64,000 bases of DNA, taken from assembly GCA_000799755.1 (NCBI GenBank), contig JUHI01000013.1, positions 62,001 through 126,000 of the forward strand, written 5' to 3'. Below, one piece after another: positions 24,021 through 33,500 of this stretch; position 1 is the first letter of the stretch, and each line of letters starts with the position of its first letter. The DNA is from Martinezella tropici. Its GTDB lineage: Bacteria; Pseudomonadota; Alphaproteobacteria; Rhizobiales; Rhizobiaceae. The notes beneath the pieces were generated by a model. That model had not been told where the DNA came from. It made no database searches and worked only from the letters and a program-made list of their open reading frames with translations. The position numbers were made by a program, and so were the translations under genes.

Positions 24021-25426
24021 GTTCTGACACGAAAAACAACGCTTCCAACAAAGACGGAAAACGATCGGGAAAGCGGCCGCAACAGTCGCGGCCGGCCGAT
24101 TCGTCTCCGCCAAAGCCCGGCCTTGCGGCCCGCGCGGCGGCGTCGAAGATCCTGGGAGCGGTGCTGGACCGCAAGACGCCGCTCGACGGCATGCTCGACG
24201 CCGAAGGCGGCAGCGCTGCCTATACGACACTCAGCGATGGCGATCGTGCGCTGGTACGCGCCATCTTGAACAGCGCGCTGCGGCACCTGCCGCGCATCGA
24301 GGCGGCAATATCGTCGCTGCTCGATTCGCCGCTGCCCGAGGGTGCCCGCGCCCTGCATCACGTGCTCGTCGTCGGCGCGACGCAGATCCTCTATCTCGAC
24401 GTGCCGGATCATTCCGCCGTCGATCTCGCTGTCGAGCAGGCCAACCGCGATCCCCGCAACCGCCGCTTCGCCAAGCTGGTCAACGCCATCCTCCGCCGCA
24501 TCGGCCGTGAGAAGCAGGAGATTCTCGAGCGTGTCGCGAAGGTGCCGGCCATGCCGGACTGGTTCCTGTCTCGCCTCGAAGCTGCCTATGGCGCGCCAGC
24601 CGCGTTTAAAATTTCCGACACGCAGCTTGAGCCGGCCGCGATCGATCTCACCGTGAAATCCGATCCCGAAGGCTGGGCGAAGCGGTTGAACGGCACCGTG
24701 TTGCCGACCGGCGGCGTGCGGCTTGCTGCATTCGAGGGGTCCATTCCCTCGCTGGAAGGCTTCGACGAGGGCGAGTGGTGGGTTCAGGATGCCGCCGCCA
24801 GCATTCCGGCCAAGCTTTTCGGCCCCTTGACCGGCAAGCGGGTGGTCGACCTCTGTGCGGCACCAGGCGGCAAGACGGCCCAGCTTATTCTCGCAGGCGC
24901 CCACGTCACGGCTCTCGATCAGTCCGCCAACCGGCTGAAGCGGCTGTCAGGCAATCTGGCACGCCTCGGCCTGGAGGCCGAGACTGTCGTTGCCGATATG
25001 AGCAAGTATCAGCCCGACGAACTTTTCGACGCCGCTCTGCTCGACGCTCCCTGTTCTTCGACGGGAACGACGCGCCGCCATCCCGACGTGCTGTGGACCA
25101 AGGGGCCGGAGGATATCGCCAAGCTCGCCGGCCTGCAGGCGCGTCTGCTTCGCCATGCCCTGACACTGGTCAAACCCGCCGGCGTGGTGGTCTTTTCCAA
25201 CTGCTCGCTCGATCCCGAAGAGGGCGAGGATCTCGTCGCGCGGCTGCTTGCCGAGAAGGACGATGTCGAGCGCGTGCCGATCGACGCGGAGGATTGGCCG
25301 GGCCTGGAGGCGGCGATTTCGCCGCTTGGTGCCTTCCGCACCACGCCGGATATGCTGCCGCTTGCCGATGGTTTTGCCTCCGGCCTCGACGGCTTTTTCG
25401 CGGTCGTGCTTCGACGCACGCGCTAG
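24017..25426 (+). CDS. rsmB: 16S rRNA m5C967-methyltransferase (RsmB/NOL1/Sun family)
   Basis: The 469-residue protein has a Lys/Ser/Pro-rich N-terminal tail, a NusB-like RNA-binding domain (about 37-170) and a SAM methyltransferase domain with LCAAPGGKTAQ and the two catalytic cysteines in DAPCSSTGTTRRHPD and FSNCSLDPEEGE. It methylates C5 of cytosine 967 in 16S rRNA, by homology. The chosen start is TTG 24017-24019, overlapping the htpX stop (TTGA); there is no nearby ATG before the NusB domain, so this start is likely but unproven. The heparinase-like gene follows 91 bases later. Confidence 0.9.
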   Translation: MSSDTKNNASNKDGKRSGKRPQQSRPADSSPPKPGLAARAAASKILGAVLDRKTPLDGMLDAEGGSAAYTTLSDGDRALVRAILNSALRHLPRIEAAISSLLDSPLPEGARALHHVLVVGATQILYLDVPDHSAVDLAVEQANRDPRNRRFAKLVNAILRRIGREKQEILERVAKVPAMPDWFLSRLEAAYGAPAAFKISDTQLEPAAIDLTVKSDPEGWAKRLNGTVLPTGGVRLAAFEGSIPSLEGFDEGEWWVQDAAASIPAKLFGPLTGKRVVDLCAAPGGKTAQLILAGAHVTALDQSANRLKRLSGNLARLGLEAETVVADMSKYQPDELFDAALLDAPCSSTGTTRRHPDVLWTKGPEDIAKLAGLQARLLRHALTLVKPAGVVVFSNCSLDPEEGEDLVARLLAEKDDVERVPIDAEDWPGLEAAISPLGAFRTTPDMLPLADGFASGLDGFFAVVLRRTR

Positions 25427-25517
25427 CTTTCGTTCGGCTCGTCACCCACCAAGCGGTTAAAAAGCCGGTAATATGTCCTTAATTGGTATATCTGTAACCT
25501 CTTTTTAACCACGGGTA

Positions 25518-27221
25518 ATGAGAGTAAGCAGAAGCAAATATGCAGATCTGCGGCAGGGTTTTGTGAGTTCATACATGCGGGAAGCATGGCGGCGGATGTC
25601 GCGCCGCGCGGCGTTGACGCGATTGCGTCTCACCCGCCACACGATGCGTGTGCCGGAACGATTAATCGTGGCGCCGACCGACCTTCGCAGCGTCGATCCT
25701 TTTTTCGTCGAAGAGCTTCTGAACGGTCGCATCCTGCTGGCCGGACGCGTTCTCGAAACGCAGGGTGCTTCGCCCTTTTCGCTTGAATTGCCGTCGCTCG
25801 CCTTTGCCGCGCGGCTGCATAATTTCCGCTGGCTGCGGCATTTACGGGCGGAAAAGAGCGATCAGGCCTCGGCCATGGCGCGCTCGATCCTCACCGATTG
25901 GATCGCGGTTCACGGCCGCCGACTGCATGGCCTTGCCTGGTCGCCCGATATAGCGGCGCAGCGGCTGGTCGCGCTCCTCTCGCATTCGCCTGTGCTCCTG
26001 CAGGGCACCGATAGCGGCTTTTACCGCCGTTTCATGCGCATGCTCGTCTTCCATGTGCGCTTTCTGCGGCGGATCGTGGCCTCGTCGCCCGATGGCGTTA
26101 CCCGGTTCCGCGTGCGCATCGCGCTTGCTATGGCCTCCGTTGCCATGCCGAGCAGTTCGCTGACGCTGAAACGGGCCGGTCAGGCGCTCGACCGCGAGAT
26201 CGACCGGCAGATTCTGCAGGATGGCGGCCATATCTCCCGCAATCCGCGGGCGTCGCTGGAGCTGCTCCTCGATCTGCTGCCGCTGCGCCAGACCTACGTC
26301 AATCTCGGCCATGATGTGCCGGTGCGGTTGATCCCCGGCATCGACCGCATGTACCCGGCGCTGCGCTTTTTCCGCCATCAGGATGGCGATCTGGCGTTGT
26401 TTAACGGGGCGACATCGACGCTCGCCAACGAACTGATGTCGGTGCTGCGCTACGACGAGACGGCGGGACAGGCCTTCAAGGCGCTGCCGCATACAAAATA
26501 TCACCGGCTGGCGGCCGGTCAGGCCGTCGTCATTGTCGATGCCGGCGCTGCGGCCTCGACCGATCTCAGCCGGACGGCGCATGCGGGTTGCCTCTCCTTC
26601 GAGATGTCCTCGGGCAAGACGCGCTTCATCATCAACTCCGGCGCGCCGGAGTTCGCGGGCGATCGCTTCATGCAGGCGGCGCGAGCGACGGCTGCGCATT
26701 CGACCGTCACGCTCAACGACACCTCGTCCTGCCAGTTTTCCAAGTCGAAATCGCTGGGGCCGATCATGGTCGGCGGCGTCAAGAAGGTCATCGTCGAGCG
26801 CGCCGAGACAGAAGACGGGCGCGATTATGTCCGCGCGGCCCATGATGGCTACCTCTCCGCCTTCGGTTACGTCCACGAGCGCGAGATAAGCCTCAACGCC
26901 AGCGGCACCATCGTCGCCGGCCGTGACCGGTTCTTTACGCCAGAAGGCAAGAAGCATCAGCCGAAGGGCGAAGGCATCGCTTCGGCCCGTTTCCACATCC
27001 ATCCCTCCATCAGCCTGCTGCAGACCGAGACGGATGCGGCACTGCTGATTGCGCCGGACGGAGAGACCTGGGTCTTCTCCTCGCCCGGTAACGAGGTGCT
27101 GGTGGCGGAGGATATCTTCTTTGCCGATCCCTCGGGGATGCGCTCCTCCGATCAGCTCGAGATCGTTTTCAAGATCACCGAAAAGCCGGAAATCCGCTGG
27201 TTTTTATCCCATCGGCCATAG
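25518..27221 (+). CDS. Heparinase II/III family protein
   Basis: The 567-residue protein has an N-terminal alpha-helical toroid-like half and a C-terminal beta-sandwich half, the Hepar_II_III arrangement. The region GHISRNPRASLELLLDLLPLR fits the Asn/Arg of the lyase cleft, and AHSTVTLNDTSSCQF contains the conserved His-Ser-Thr segment. Members cleave uronic-acid polysaccharides by beta-elimination, but the substrate here is unknown. No signal peptide is evident, which is odd for an extracellular lyase; a role in cell-envelope or exopolysaccharide handling is possible. ATG 25518 has a weak ribosome site; ATG 25575 is an alternative. The position between rsmB and purH recurs in rhizobia. Confidence 0.8.
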   Translation: MRVSRSKYADLRQGFVSSYMREAWRRMSRRAALTRLRLTRHTMRVPERLIVAPTDLRSVDPFFVEELLNGRILLAGRVLETQGASPFSLELPSLAFAARLHNFRWLRHLRAEKSDQASAMARSILTDWIAVHGRRLHGLAWSPDIAAQRLVALLSHSPVLLQGTDSGFYRRFMRMLVFHVRFLRRIVASSPDGVTRFRVRIALAMASVAMPSSSLTLKRAGQALDREIDRQILQDGGHISRNPRASLELLLDLLPLRQTYVNLGHDVPVRLIPGIDRMYPALRFFRHQDGDLALFNGATSTLANELMSVLRYDETAGQAFKALPHTKYHRLAAGQAVVIVDAGAAASTDLSRTAHAGCLSFEMSSGKTRFIINSGAPEFAGDRFMQAARATAAHSTVTLNDTSSCQFSKSKSLGPIMVGGVKKVIVERAETEDGRDYVRAAHDGYLSAFGYVHEREISLNASGTIVAGRDRFFTPEGKKHQPKGEGIASARFHIHPSISLLQTETDAALLIAPDGETWVFSSPGNEVLVAEDIFFADPSGMRSSDQLEIVFKITEKPEIRWFLSHRP

Positions 27222-27299
27222 GCTAAGCGCGTCAGCTATGCTAACGGGGCGGCATTCCCGTCCCGCGCTATTTCTGCCGGACCTGTTGTCTCCCTATGC

Positions 27300-27326
27300 C
27301 AGAGCGCTTCCGCTCTGTTTTTTTGT
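27300..27326 (+). terminator. Intrinsic terminator after the heparinase-like gene
   Basis: CAGAGCG (27300-27306) pairs with CGCTCTG (27311-27317) around a CTTC tetraloop and is followed directly by eight T residues. It lies 79 bases past the stop and ahead of purH. Confidence 0.85.
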
Positions 27327-27330
27327 TATC

Positions 27331-27379
27331 GCAACTCCGGACGGAAAACCGCCATACACTTTTCCTGGAGTTGCTCTAG
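27331..27379. repeat. Intergenic palindrome family B, copy 1 (purH upstream)
   Basis: GCAACTCCGGACGGAAAACC is followed by a loop and then TTTTCCTGGAGTTGCTCTAG, so the outer arms GCAACTCC and GGAGTTGC pair. Similar modules lie at 57814-57858 and 63072-63115. It sits in the purH leader just before the start codon region. Confidence 0.7.
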
Positions 27380-27393
27380 ATCGGAGAAAGCCC

Positions 27394-29010
27394 ATGGCCG
27401 TCGTTTCCAAGAAAATTCCCGCTCCCGACAAGGTGAAGGTGAAAACCGCGCTTCTGTCCGTCTTCGACAAGACCGGCATCGTCGAGCTGGCGCGTGCGCT
27501 CAGCGAACAGGGCGTACGGCTGCTGTCGACCGGCGGCACGCACAAGGCGATCGCCGCGGCCGGCCTTGCCGTGACCGACGTGTCGGAAGTAACGAATTTT
27601 CCGGAGATCATGGACGGCCGTGTCAAGACGCTGCATCCGAAGGTGCATGGCGGCCTGCTCGCCATCCGCGACGATGCCGAGCATCAGGCTGCGATGAAGG
27701 AGCACGGCATCGAGGGCATCGATCTTGCCGTCATCAACCTCTATCCCTTCGAAGACGTTCGCAAGGCCGGTGGCGATTATCCCACAACGGTGGAGAATAT
27801 CGATATCGGCGGCCCGGCGATGATCCGCGCTTCGGCCAAGAACCACGCCTATGTGACGACGCTCACCGATCCCGCCGACTATACCGAGCTACTGGCCCAG
27901 CTCTCCGCAGATGCCGGCCAGACGACCTATGATTTCCGCAAGCGCATGGCTGCCAAGGCTTTTGCCCGCACCGCTGCTTACGACGCGATGATTTCCAACT
28001 GGTTTGCCGAAGCGCTCGATATCGCCACGCCGCGCCACCGCGTCATCGGTGGCGTTCTGCGCGAGGAAATGCGCTACGGTGAAAACCCGCACCAGAAGGC
28101 GGCTTTCTACCTGACCGGCGAAAACCGCCCCGGTGTTTCCACGGCAACGCTCCTCCAGGGCAAGCAGCTTTCCTACAACAACATCAACGACACCGATGCG
28201 GCCTATGAGCTCGTTGCCGAATTCCTGCCGGAAAACGGTGCGGCCTGCGCGATCATCAAGCATGCCAATCCCTGCGGCGTCGCCACCGGCCCGAGCCTCG
28301 TGGAAGCCTACAAGCGCGCGCTTGCCTGCGATTCCACCTCGGCCTTCGGCGGCATCATCGCGCTGAACAGCCTGCTCGACGCCGAAACGGCGGAAGAGAT
28401 CGTCAAGCTTTTCACCGAGGTCATCATCGCGCCCGATGTTACCGAGGAAGCCAAGGCGATCATCGCCCGCAAGCCGAACCTCCGTCTGCTTTCGGTTGGT
28501 GCCCTGCCCGATCCGCGTGTCGCCGGCCTGACCGCAAAGACCGTCTCCGGCGGCCTGCTGGTGCAGAACCGCGACAATGCCTTGGTCGAAGACATGGAGC
28601 TCAAGGTCGTCACCAAGCGCGCGCCGACGGCGCAGGAGCTTGGCGACATGAAGTTCGCCTTCCGCGTCGCCAAGCATGTGAAGTCGAATGCCGTCGTTTA
28701 CGCCAAGGATGGCCAGACGGCCGGCATCGGCGCGGGACAGATGAGCCGTGTCGATTCCGCCCGCATCGCTGCCATCAAAGCAGAAGAAGCCGCCAAGGCC
28801 ATGGGGCTCGCCGAGCCGCTGACGCAGGGCTCCGCCGTTGCCTCGGAAGCCTTCCTGCCGTTTGCCGACGGCCTGCTCTCGGCGATCGCCGCCGGCGCCA
28901 CCGCCGTCATCCAGCCGGGCGGCTCGATGCGTGACCAGGAAGTCATCGACGCGGCCAATGAGCATAATGTCGCGATGGTCTTTACCGGCATCCGCCATTT
29001 CCGCCATTAA
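27394..29010 (+). CDS. purH: Bifunctional AICAR formyltransferase / IMP cyclohydrolase
   Basis: The 538-residue enzyme performs the last two steps of IMP synthesis. The N-terminal IMPCH (MGS-like) domain contains LLSVFDKTGI and STGGTHKAI; the C-terminal AICAR transformylase domain has CAIIKHANPCGVA with the catalytic Lys-His and ends SMRDQEVIDAANEHNVAMVFTG in two blocks. ATG 27394 follows GGAGAAAG; the open frame to 27049 overlaps the heparinase-like gene and is not used. A strong hairpin with a T tract (29042-29070) follows. Confidence 0.96.
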   Translation: MAVVSKKIPAPDKVKVKTALLSVFDKTGIVELARALSEQGVRLLSTGGTHKAIAAAGLAVTDVSEVTNFPEIMDGRVKTLHPKVHGGLLAIRDDAEHQAAMKEHGIEGIDLAVINLYPFEDVRKAGGDYPTTVENIDIGGPAMIRASAKNHAYVTTLTDPADYTELLAQLSADAGQTTYDFRKRMAAKAFARTAAYDAMISNWFAEALDIATPRHRVIGGVLREEMRYGENPHQKAAFYLTGENRPGVSTATLLQGKQLSYNNINDTDAAYELVAEFLPENGAACAIIKHANPCGVATGPSLVEAYKRALACDSTSAFGGIIALNSLLDAETAEEIVKLFTEVIIAPDVTEEAKAIIARKPNLRLLSVGALPDPRVAGLTAKTVSGGLLVQNRDNALVEDMELKVVTKRAPTAQELGDMKFAFRVAKHVKSNAVVYAKDGQTAGIGAGQMSRVDSARIAAIKAEEAAKAMGLAEPLTQGSAVASEAFLPFADGLLSAIAAGATAVIQPGGSMRDQEVIDAANEHNVAMVFTGIRHFRH

Positions 29011-29041
29011 TCGTCGGATATACCCGATCGAAAAATTTTAT

Positions 29042-29072
29042 ATCCCGGCAGGCAAACCTGTCGGGATTTTCT
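29042..29072. terminator. Intrinsic terminator between purH and the MFS gene
   Basis: ATCCCGGCAGG (29042-29052) pairs with CCTGTCGGGAT (29057-29067) with one G-U pair, and TTTT follows. It serves purH and may also act on the convergent MFS gene. Confidence 0.8.
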
Positions 29073-29076
29073 TTGC

Positions 29077-30462
29077 CTACTTCGTCTTGTCGGCCGGATA
29101 GGGCGTCGGCAGCAGAAGCAGGAGGCCGCCGGCAAGGAAGATGACGAGTGTCGCCATGCCGAGGCGGGCCGAGCCGCTCCAATAGGTTACCAGCGAAAAG
29201 AACAGCGTCGCCATGAAGCTGGTGGCGCGGCCGGAGAGGGCATAGATGCCGAAGTAACGGCCGGCTTCCGAGAGGCTGACGCTGCGGGCGAGATAGGAGC
29301 GCGAGGAAGCCTGTACGGGGCCGAAGGCGATGCCGATCAGCAGGCCGTAGCCGATATAGGCCTTTTCTGCTGCCGTGCCGAAAAGGCCGCCGGAGCTGAC
29401 CGTGGAGAGCGGAACGAAGCCGAAGAGCGTGAAGCCGGGACCGGTCGAGAGAATGCCGAAGGTGGCGATGAGAAGCAGCGTCAGGCTGATGATAACCGTC
29501 GTCTTCGAGCCGAGCCAGCGATCGACATAGCCGGCGGCAAAGCAGCCGAAGATGGCGATGACGTTGAGGATGATGCCGTAGATGCCGATCTCGATCGTCG
29601 CCCAGCCGAACATGCCGGCCGCGAATGTGCCGCCGAGGATAAGCAGGCCGTTGACCCCGTCCTGATAGACCATGCGGGCGATGAGGAAGAAGCTGATGCC
29701 GCGCCGGCGCTTCAGCTCGCCGAGGGTCGTCGAGAGTTCGCGCAGGCCCGAGCGGACGGCGGTGCGAAGCGGCAGGCCACGGGCGGCGTCCGGCGTGAAC
29801 AGGAACATCGGCAGGATGAAGATCAGATACCAGACGGCCGAGATCGGCCCGGTGATGCGCGCATCCTCGCCGAGCGTGGCATCGAGGCCGAAGAGCGGCG
29901 TCAGGCCGAGGATGGTCCTGCCGGTCTGCGGATTACCGGCCAGCAGCGCGACGACGGTGATCAGCACGATCATGCCGCCGAGATAGCCGAGGCCCCAGGC
30001 GGCGTTCGACAGCCTGCCGACATCGTTCTTGCTGACCAGCCGCGGCATCATCGAATCGTTGAAGACGATCGAGAATTCGGCCGAGATCGAGGCCAGGATC
30101 ATGAAGATGACAGGGTAGATGACAGGCGATCCGGGGGCTGCACCCCAGAGACAGAAGAGGCTTGCGATCTTGATGACGGCGAAGAAGGCGATCCAGGGCT
30201 TTCTGGCGCCAGACTGATCGGCGATGGAGCCGAGGACCGGGGAGAGAATGGCGATGATCACCGAGGAGATCGTCGCCATATTGCTCCATGTCGTCTGCGC
30301 GGAGACGGGATCGGCCGTCAGCCGCGCAACGAAATAGGGGCCGAAGATGAAGGTGGTGACGACGGTGAAGAACGGCTGAGCCGCCCAGTCGAAGAACATC
30401 CATCCCCAGATGCCGCGTGCCGGCACTTTGGCCGGCACGTCATTGTCAATTTCGGTTGCCAC
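29077..30462 (-). CDS. MFS transporter, UMF1/Atg22-like family
   Basis: The 461-residue protein has about twelve hydrophobic segments. It contains the N-terminal GWMFFDWAAQPFFTVVTTF block and AGRYFGIYALSGRATSF near the C-terminus, both typical of the UMF1 family related to the yeast vacuolar effluxer Atg22. The substrate is unknown; amino acid or peptide-product efflux is possible. The likely start is GTG 30460-30462 with a G-rich site upstream; TTG 30465 is immediately before it. It follows the NAD-GDH gene by 51 bases on the same strand, so it may be read through from it. Confidence 0.82.
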   Translation of the reverse strand: MATEIDNDVPAKVPARGIWGWMFFDWAAQPFFTVVTTFIFGPYFVARLTADPVSAQTTWSNMATISSVIIAILSPVLGSIADQSGARKPWIAFFAVIKIASLFCLWGAAPGSPVIYPVIFMILASISAEFSIVFNDSMMPRLVSKNDVGRLSNAAWGLGYLGGMIVLITVVALLAGNPQTGRTILGLTPLFGLDATLGEDARITGPISAVWYLIFILPMFLFTPDAARGLPLRTAVRSGLRELSTTLGELKRRRGISFFLIARMVYQDGVNGLLILGGTFAAGMFGWATIEIGIYGIILNVIAIFGCFAAGYVDRWLGSKTTVIISLTLLLIATFGILSTGPGFTLFGFVPLSTVSSGGLFGTAAEKAYIGYGLLIGIAFGPVQASSRSYLARSVSLSEAGRYFGIYALSGRATSFMATLFFSLVTYWSGSARLGMATLVIFLAGGLLLLLPTPYPADKTK

Positions 30463-30513
30463 CAATCCCGCCCCTCAATCCCTTACCCGTATGCCGGGTC
30501 TGGGCGGACTGTG

Positions 30514-33500
30514 TCACCTTGCCCGGCCGTTCGCAAGGTCGCTGAGCAGGCCGGCGGCAACGGTGATGCGGGCGAGATTCGGATCGCCGCTTTCGCTGAG
30601 GCCGCCGAGCTCTTCGGCGATGCGATTGATGCGGATACGGTCTTCGGCATGCCATGCCTGAACCGGCTGCTTGTCCTTCGGATGATTGGACAGTGCCGAG
30701 ATGACAATATCGCGGCGGGCGCCGGCGATCTGGTCGAGGCTGCGCGCAAGCGCGAGGCTCTCATAGTGATCACCTGTCACGATGCGGCTACCGGCAAGCA
30801 GCAGGCGACCGACACGGAAGGTTTGCGACACCGTGAAGTAGCTTTCGGCGGCACGGTTCAGCGTGTCGCCGGTGCGCTCGGCGATCTGCATGATCTCCGG
30901 CACGAGAACGAGCGCATAGATTATCGCGATCTCCGAAGCCAGCTTTTCCGGCAGGCCGGCGGCCTGATATTCGGCTTCGCGGGCCGCGATCTCGGCTGCG
31001 AAATCCGCCGGGATGTGGGTGAGGAAGACGGGTCGCAGCTTCTTCAGTGCTGCGCGAAGCCGGCTAACGGTTTCCTCGATTTCGCCCTTGGCCGCGCCGG
31101 TCTTCAAGAGCAGGCGGGTCAGCACGGTATAGACCTCGGTGATCTCGCCGTAGACGCGGTTCTGCATCTGGCCGCCAACCTTGCCATCGAGCGCGTCCGT
31201 CTCATTCCAGAGCCGGTCGAGATCGAACCCGTCGCGGGCGATGACTGCGGCCTTGACCACTTCGGCAGCCGATGCCGCCGTCGCATCCATCATGCTCACA
31301 GCAAAGCCCGGGCCACCGCGGTTGATTGCTTCGTTGGCAAGCGCCGTGGCAATGATCTCACGGCGCAGGCGATGGCTTTCGATATCGGTTGAATTCGAGC
31401 GCTGCATCTTGGCCGGGAAATAGCGGCTGAGCGTTGCGGCGAAGTAAGGATCGTCGGGCAGGTCGCTGGCAACAAGCGCGTCGAAGAGGACGATCTTTGC
31501 ATAGGAGAGCAGCACGCCGATTTCGGGGCGAGTCAGCGGACGGCCATTGGCGTAACGCTCGGCGAAGGTCTGGTCATCGGGCAGGGTCTCGACCTTGCGG
31601 TTGAGCTGCTTGGCCGCTTCCAGCACGCTCATGAAGCGGCTGAGTTCCAGTCCGTTGCCGGTGCCCTTGCGCTCCGTCAGCGAGATCGCCAGGGATTGCA
31701 GGTAGTTGTTGCGCAGGACGAGCGCGCCGACTTCGTCGGTCATCGATGCCAGCAGGATATCGCGCTTGGCCCGCGTCAGCCGGTCATCGAACATGGCGTT
31801 CGCGAGCGCGATCTTGATGTTGACCTCGACGTCGGAGGTGTTGACGCCGGCGGAGTTGTCGATGGCGTCGGAGTTGCATCGGCCGCCCTTGAGGCCATAG
31901 GCGATGCGGCCCTTCTGCGTCACACCGAGATTGGCACCCTCGCCGATCACCCTGGCGCGGACTTCCTCGGCCGTGATGCGGATCGGATCGTTGGCGCGAT
32001 CGCCGACTTCCGAATCCGTTTCGGACGGCGCCTTGACGTAGGTGCCGATGCCGCCGAACCACAGGAGGTCAACGGGAGCCTTGAGGATCGCCGTCATGAT
32101 CTCGAAGGGCGTTGCGACCGACTTGTCGATGCCGATGGCAGCGACCGCTTCCGGCGTTAGCGTCACTGATTTGGCCGAGCGGGAGATGATCATGGCGCCC
32201 TTCGACAGGACGGACTTGTCGAAATCCTGCCAGCTGGAGCGCGGCAGGTCGAAGAGGCGCTGGCGCTCTGCTAGCGTCTTTGCCATGTCCGGATCGGGAT
32301 CGATGAAGATGTCGCGATGGTCGAAGGCGGCGAGCAACCGGATCTTCGGGGAGAGCAGCATGCCGTTGCCGAAAACGTCGCCGGACATGTCGCCGACGCC
32401 GACAACGTTGAAGGGCGTCGTCTGGATATCGATGTCCATTTCGCGGAAATGCCGCTTCACGGTTTCCCAGGCGCCGCGGGCGGTGATGCCCATCTTCTTG
32501 TGGTCATAGCCGGCCGAGCCGCCGGAGGCGAAGGCATCGTCCAGCCAGAAGCCGGCTTCCTGCGCCAGCGCATTGGCGGTGTCGGAGAAGGTGGCGGTGC
32601 CCTTGTCGGCGGCGACGACGAAATAGGGATCGTCGCCATCGAGGCGCACCGTATCGGCCGGCGGAATGATATCGGCGCCGGAGATGTTGTCGGTGATCGA
32701 CAGCAGCGTGCGGATATAGGTCTTGTAGGCCTCGCGGCCGGTGTTGAAGATCTCGTCGCGGCTGCCGCCGACCGGAAGCTTCTTCGGATAGAAGCCGCCC
32801 TTGGCGCCGACGGGCACGATGACGGCGTTCTTGACCTGCTGTGCCTTCACGAGGCCGAGCACTTCCGTACGATAGTCTTCAGCGCGGTCCGACCAGCGCA
32901 GGCCACCACGGGCCACCTTGCCGAAGCGCAGGTGAACGCCTTCGACTTCGACGCCGTAGACGAAGATTTCGCGGAAGGGGCGCGGCTCGGGCAGGCCGTC
33001 CAACAGCTTCGGATCGAGCTTGAAGGCGAGCATGGCCTTGGGGCTACCGTCCGCATTTTTCTGGAAGTAGTTGGTGCGCAGCGTCGCATCGATGGCATTG
33101 ACGTAACGGCGCAGGATGCGGTCGTCGTCGAGGCTAGGCACATCGGCAAGCTCGGTTTCGATCGCGGCATGGAGATCGGAAAGCTTCTTAGTGCGGCTCT
33201 TGTCGCTGAGCTTCGGATCGAGCGTATCGTGGAAGAGGCGGAAGAGCGATGCGGCGATGCGCGGATACTTATCCAGCGTCGAGGAGATGTAATCCTGCGA
33301 ATAGGCAATGCCGGCCTGGCGCAAATAGCGGGAATAGGCGCGCAAGACGTTCGTCTCGCGGGCGGAAAGATCGGCGGAAACGATCAACCGGTTGAAGGCG
33401 TCATTGTCGATCGTGCCGCCGAAGGCAGCGAGGAAAGCTTCTTCCAGCGCGGCGCCATGACGGGCGAGATCGATCGTCAGGCCGCCACGGGCTTCCAGCT

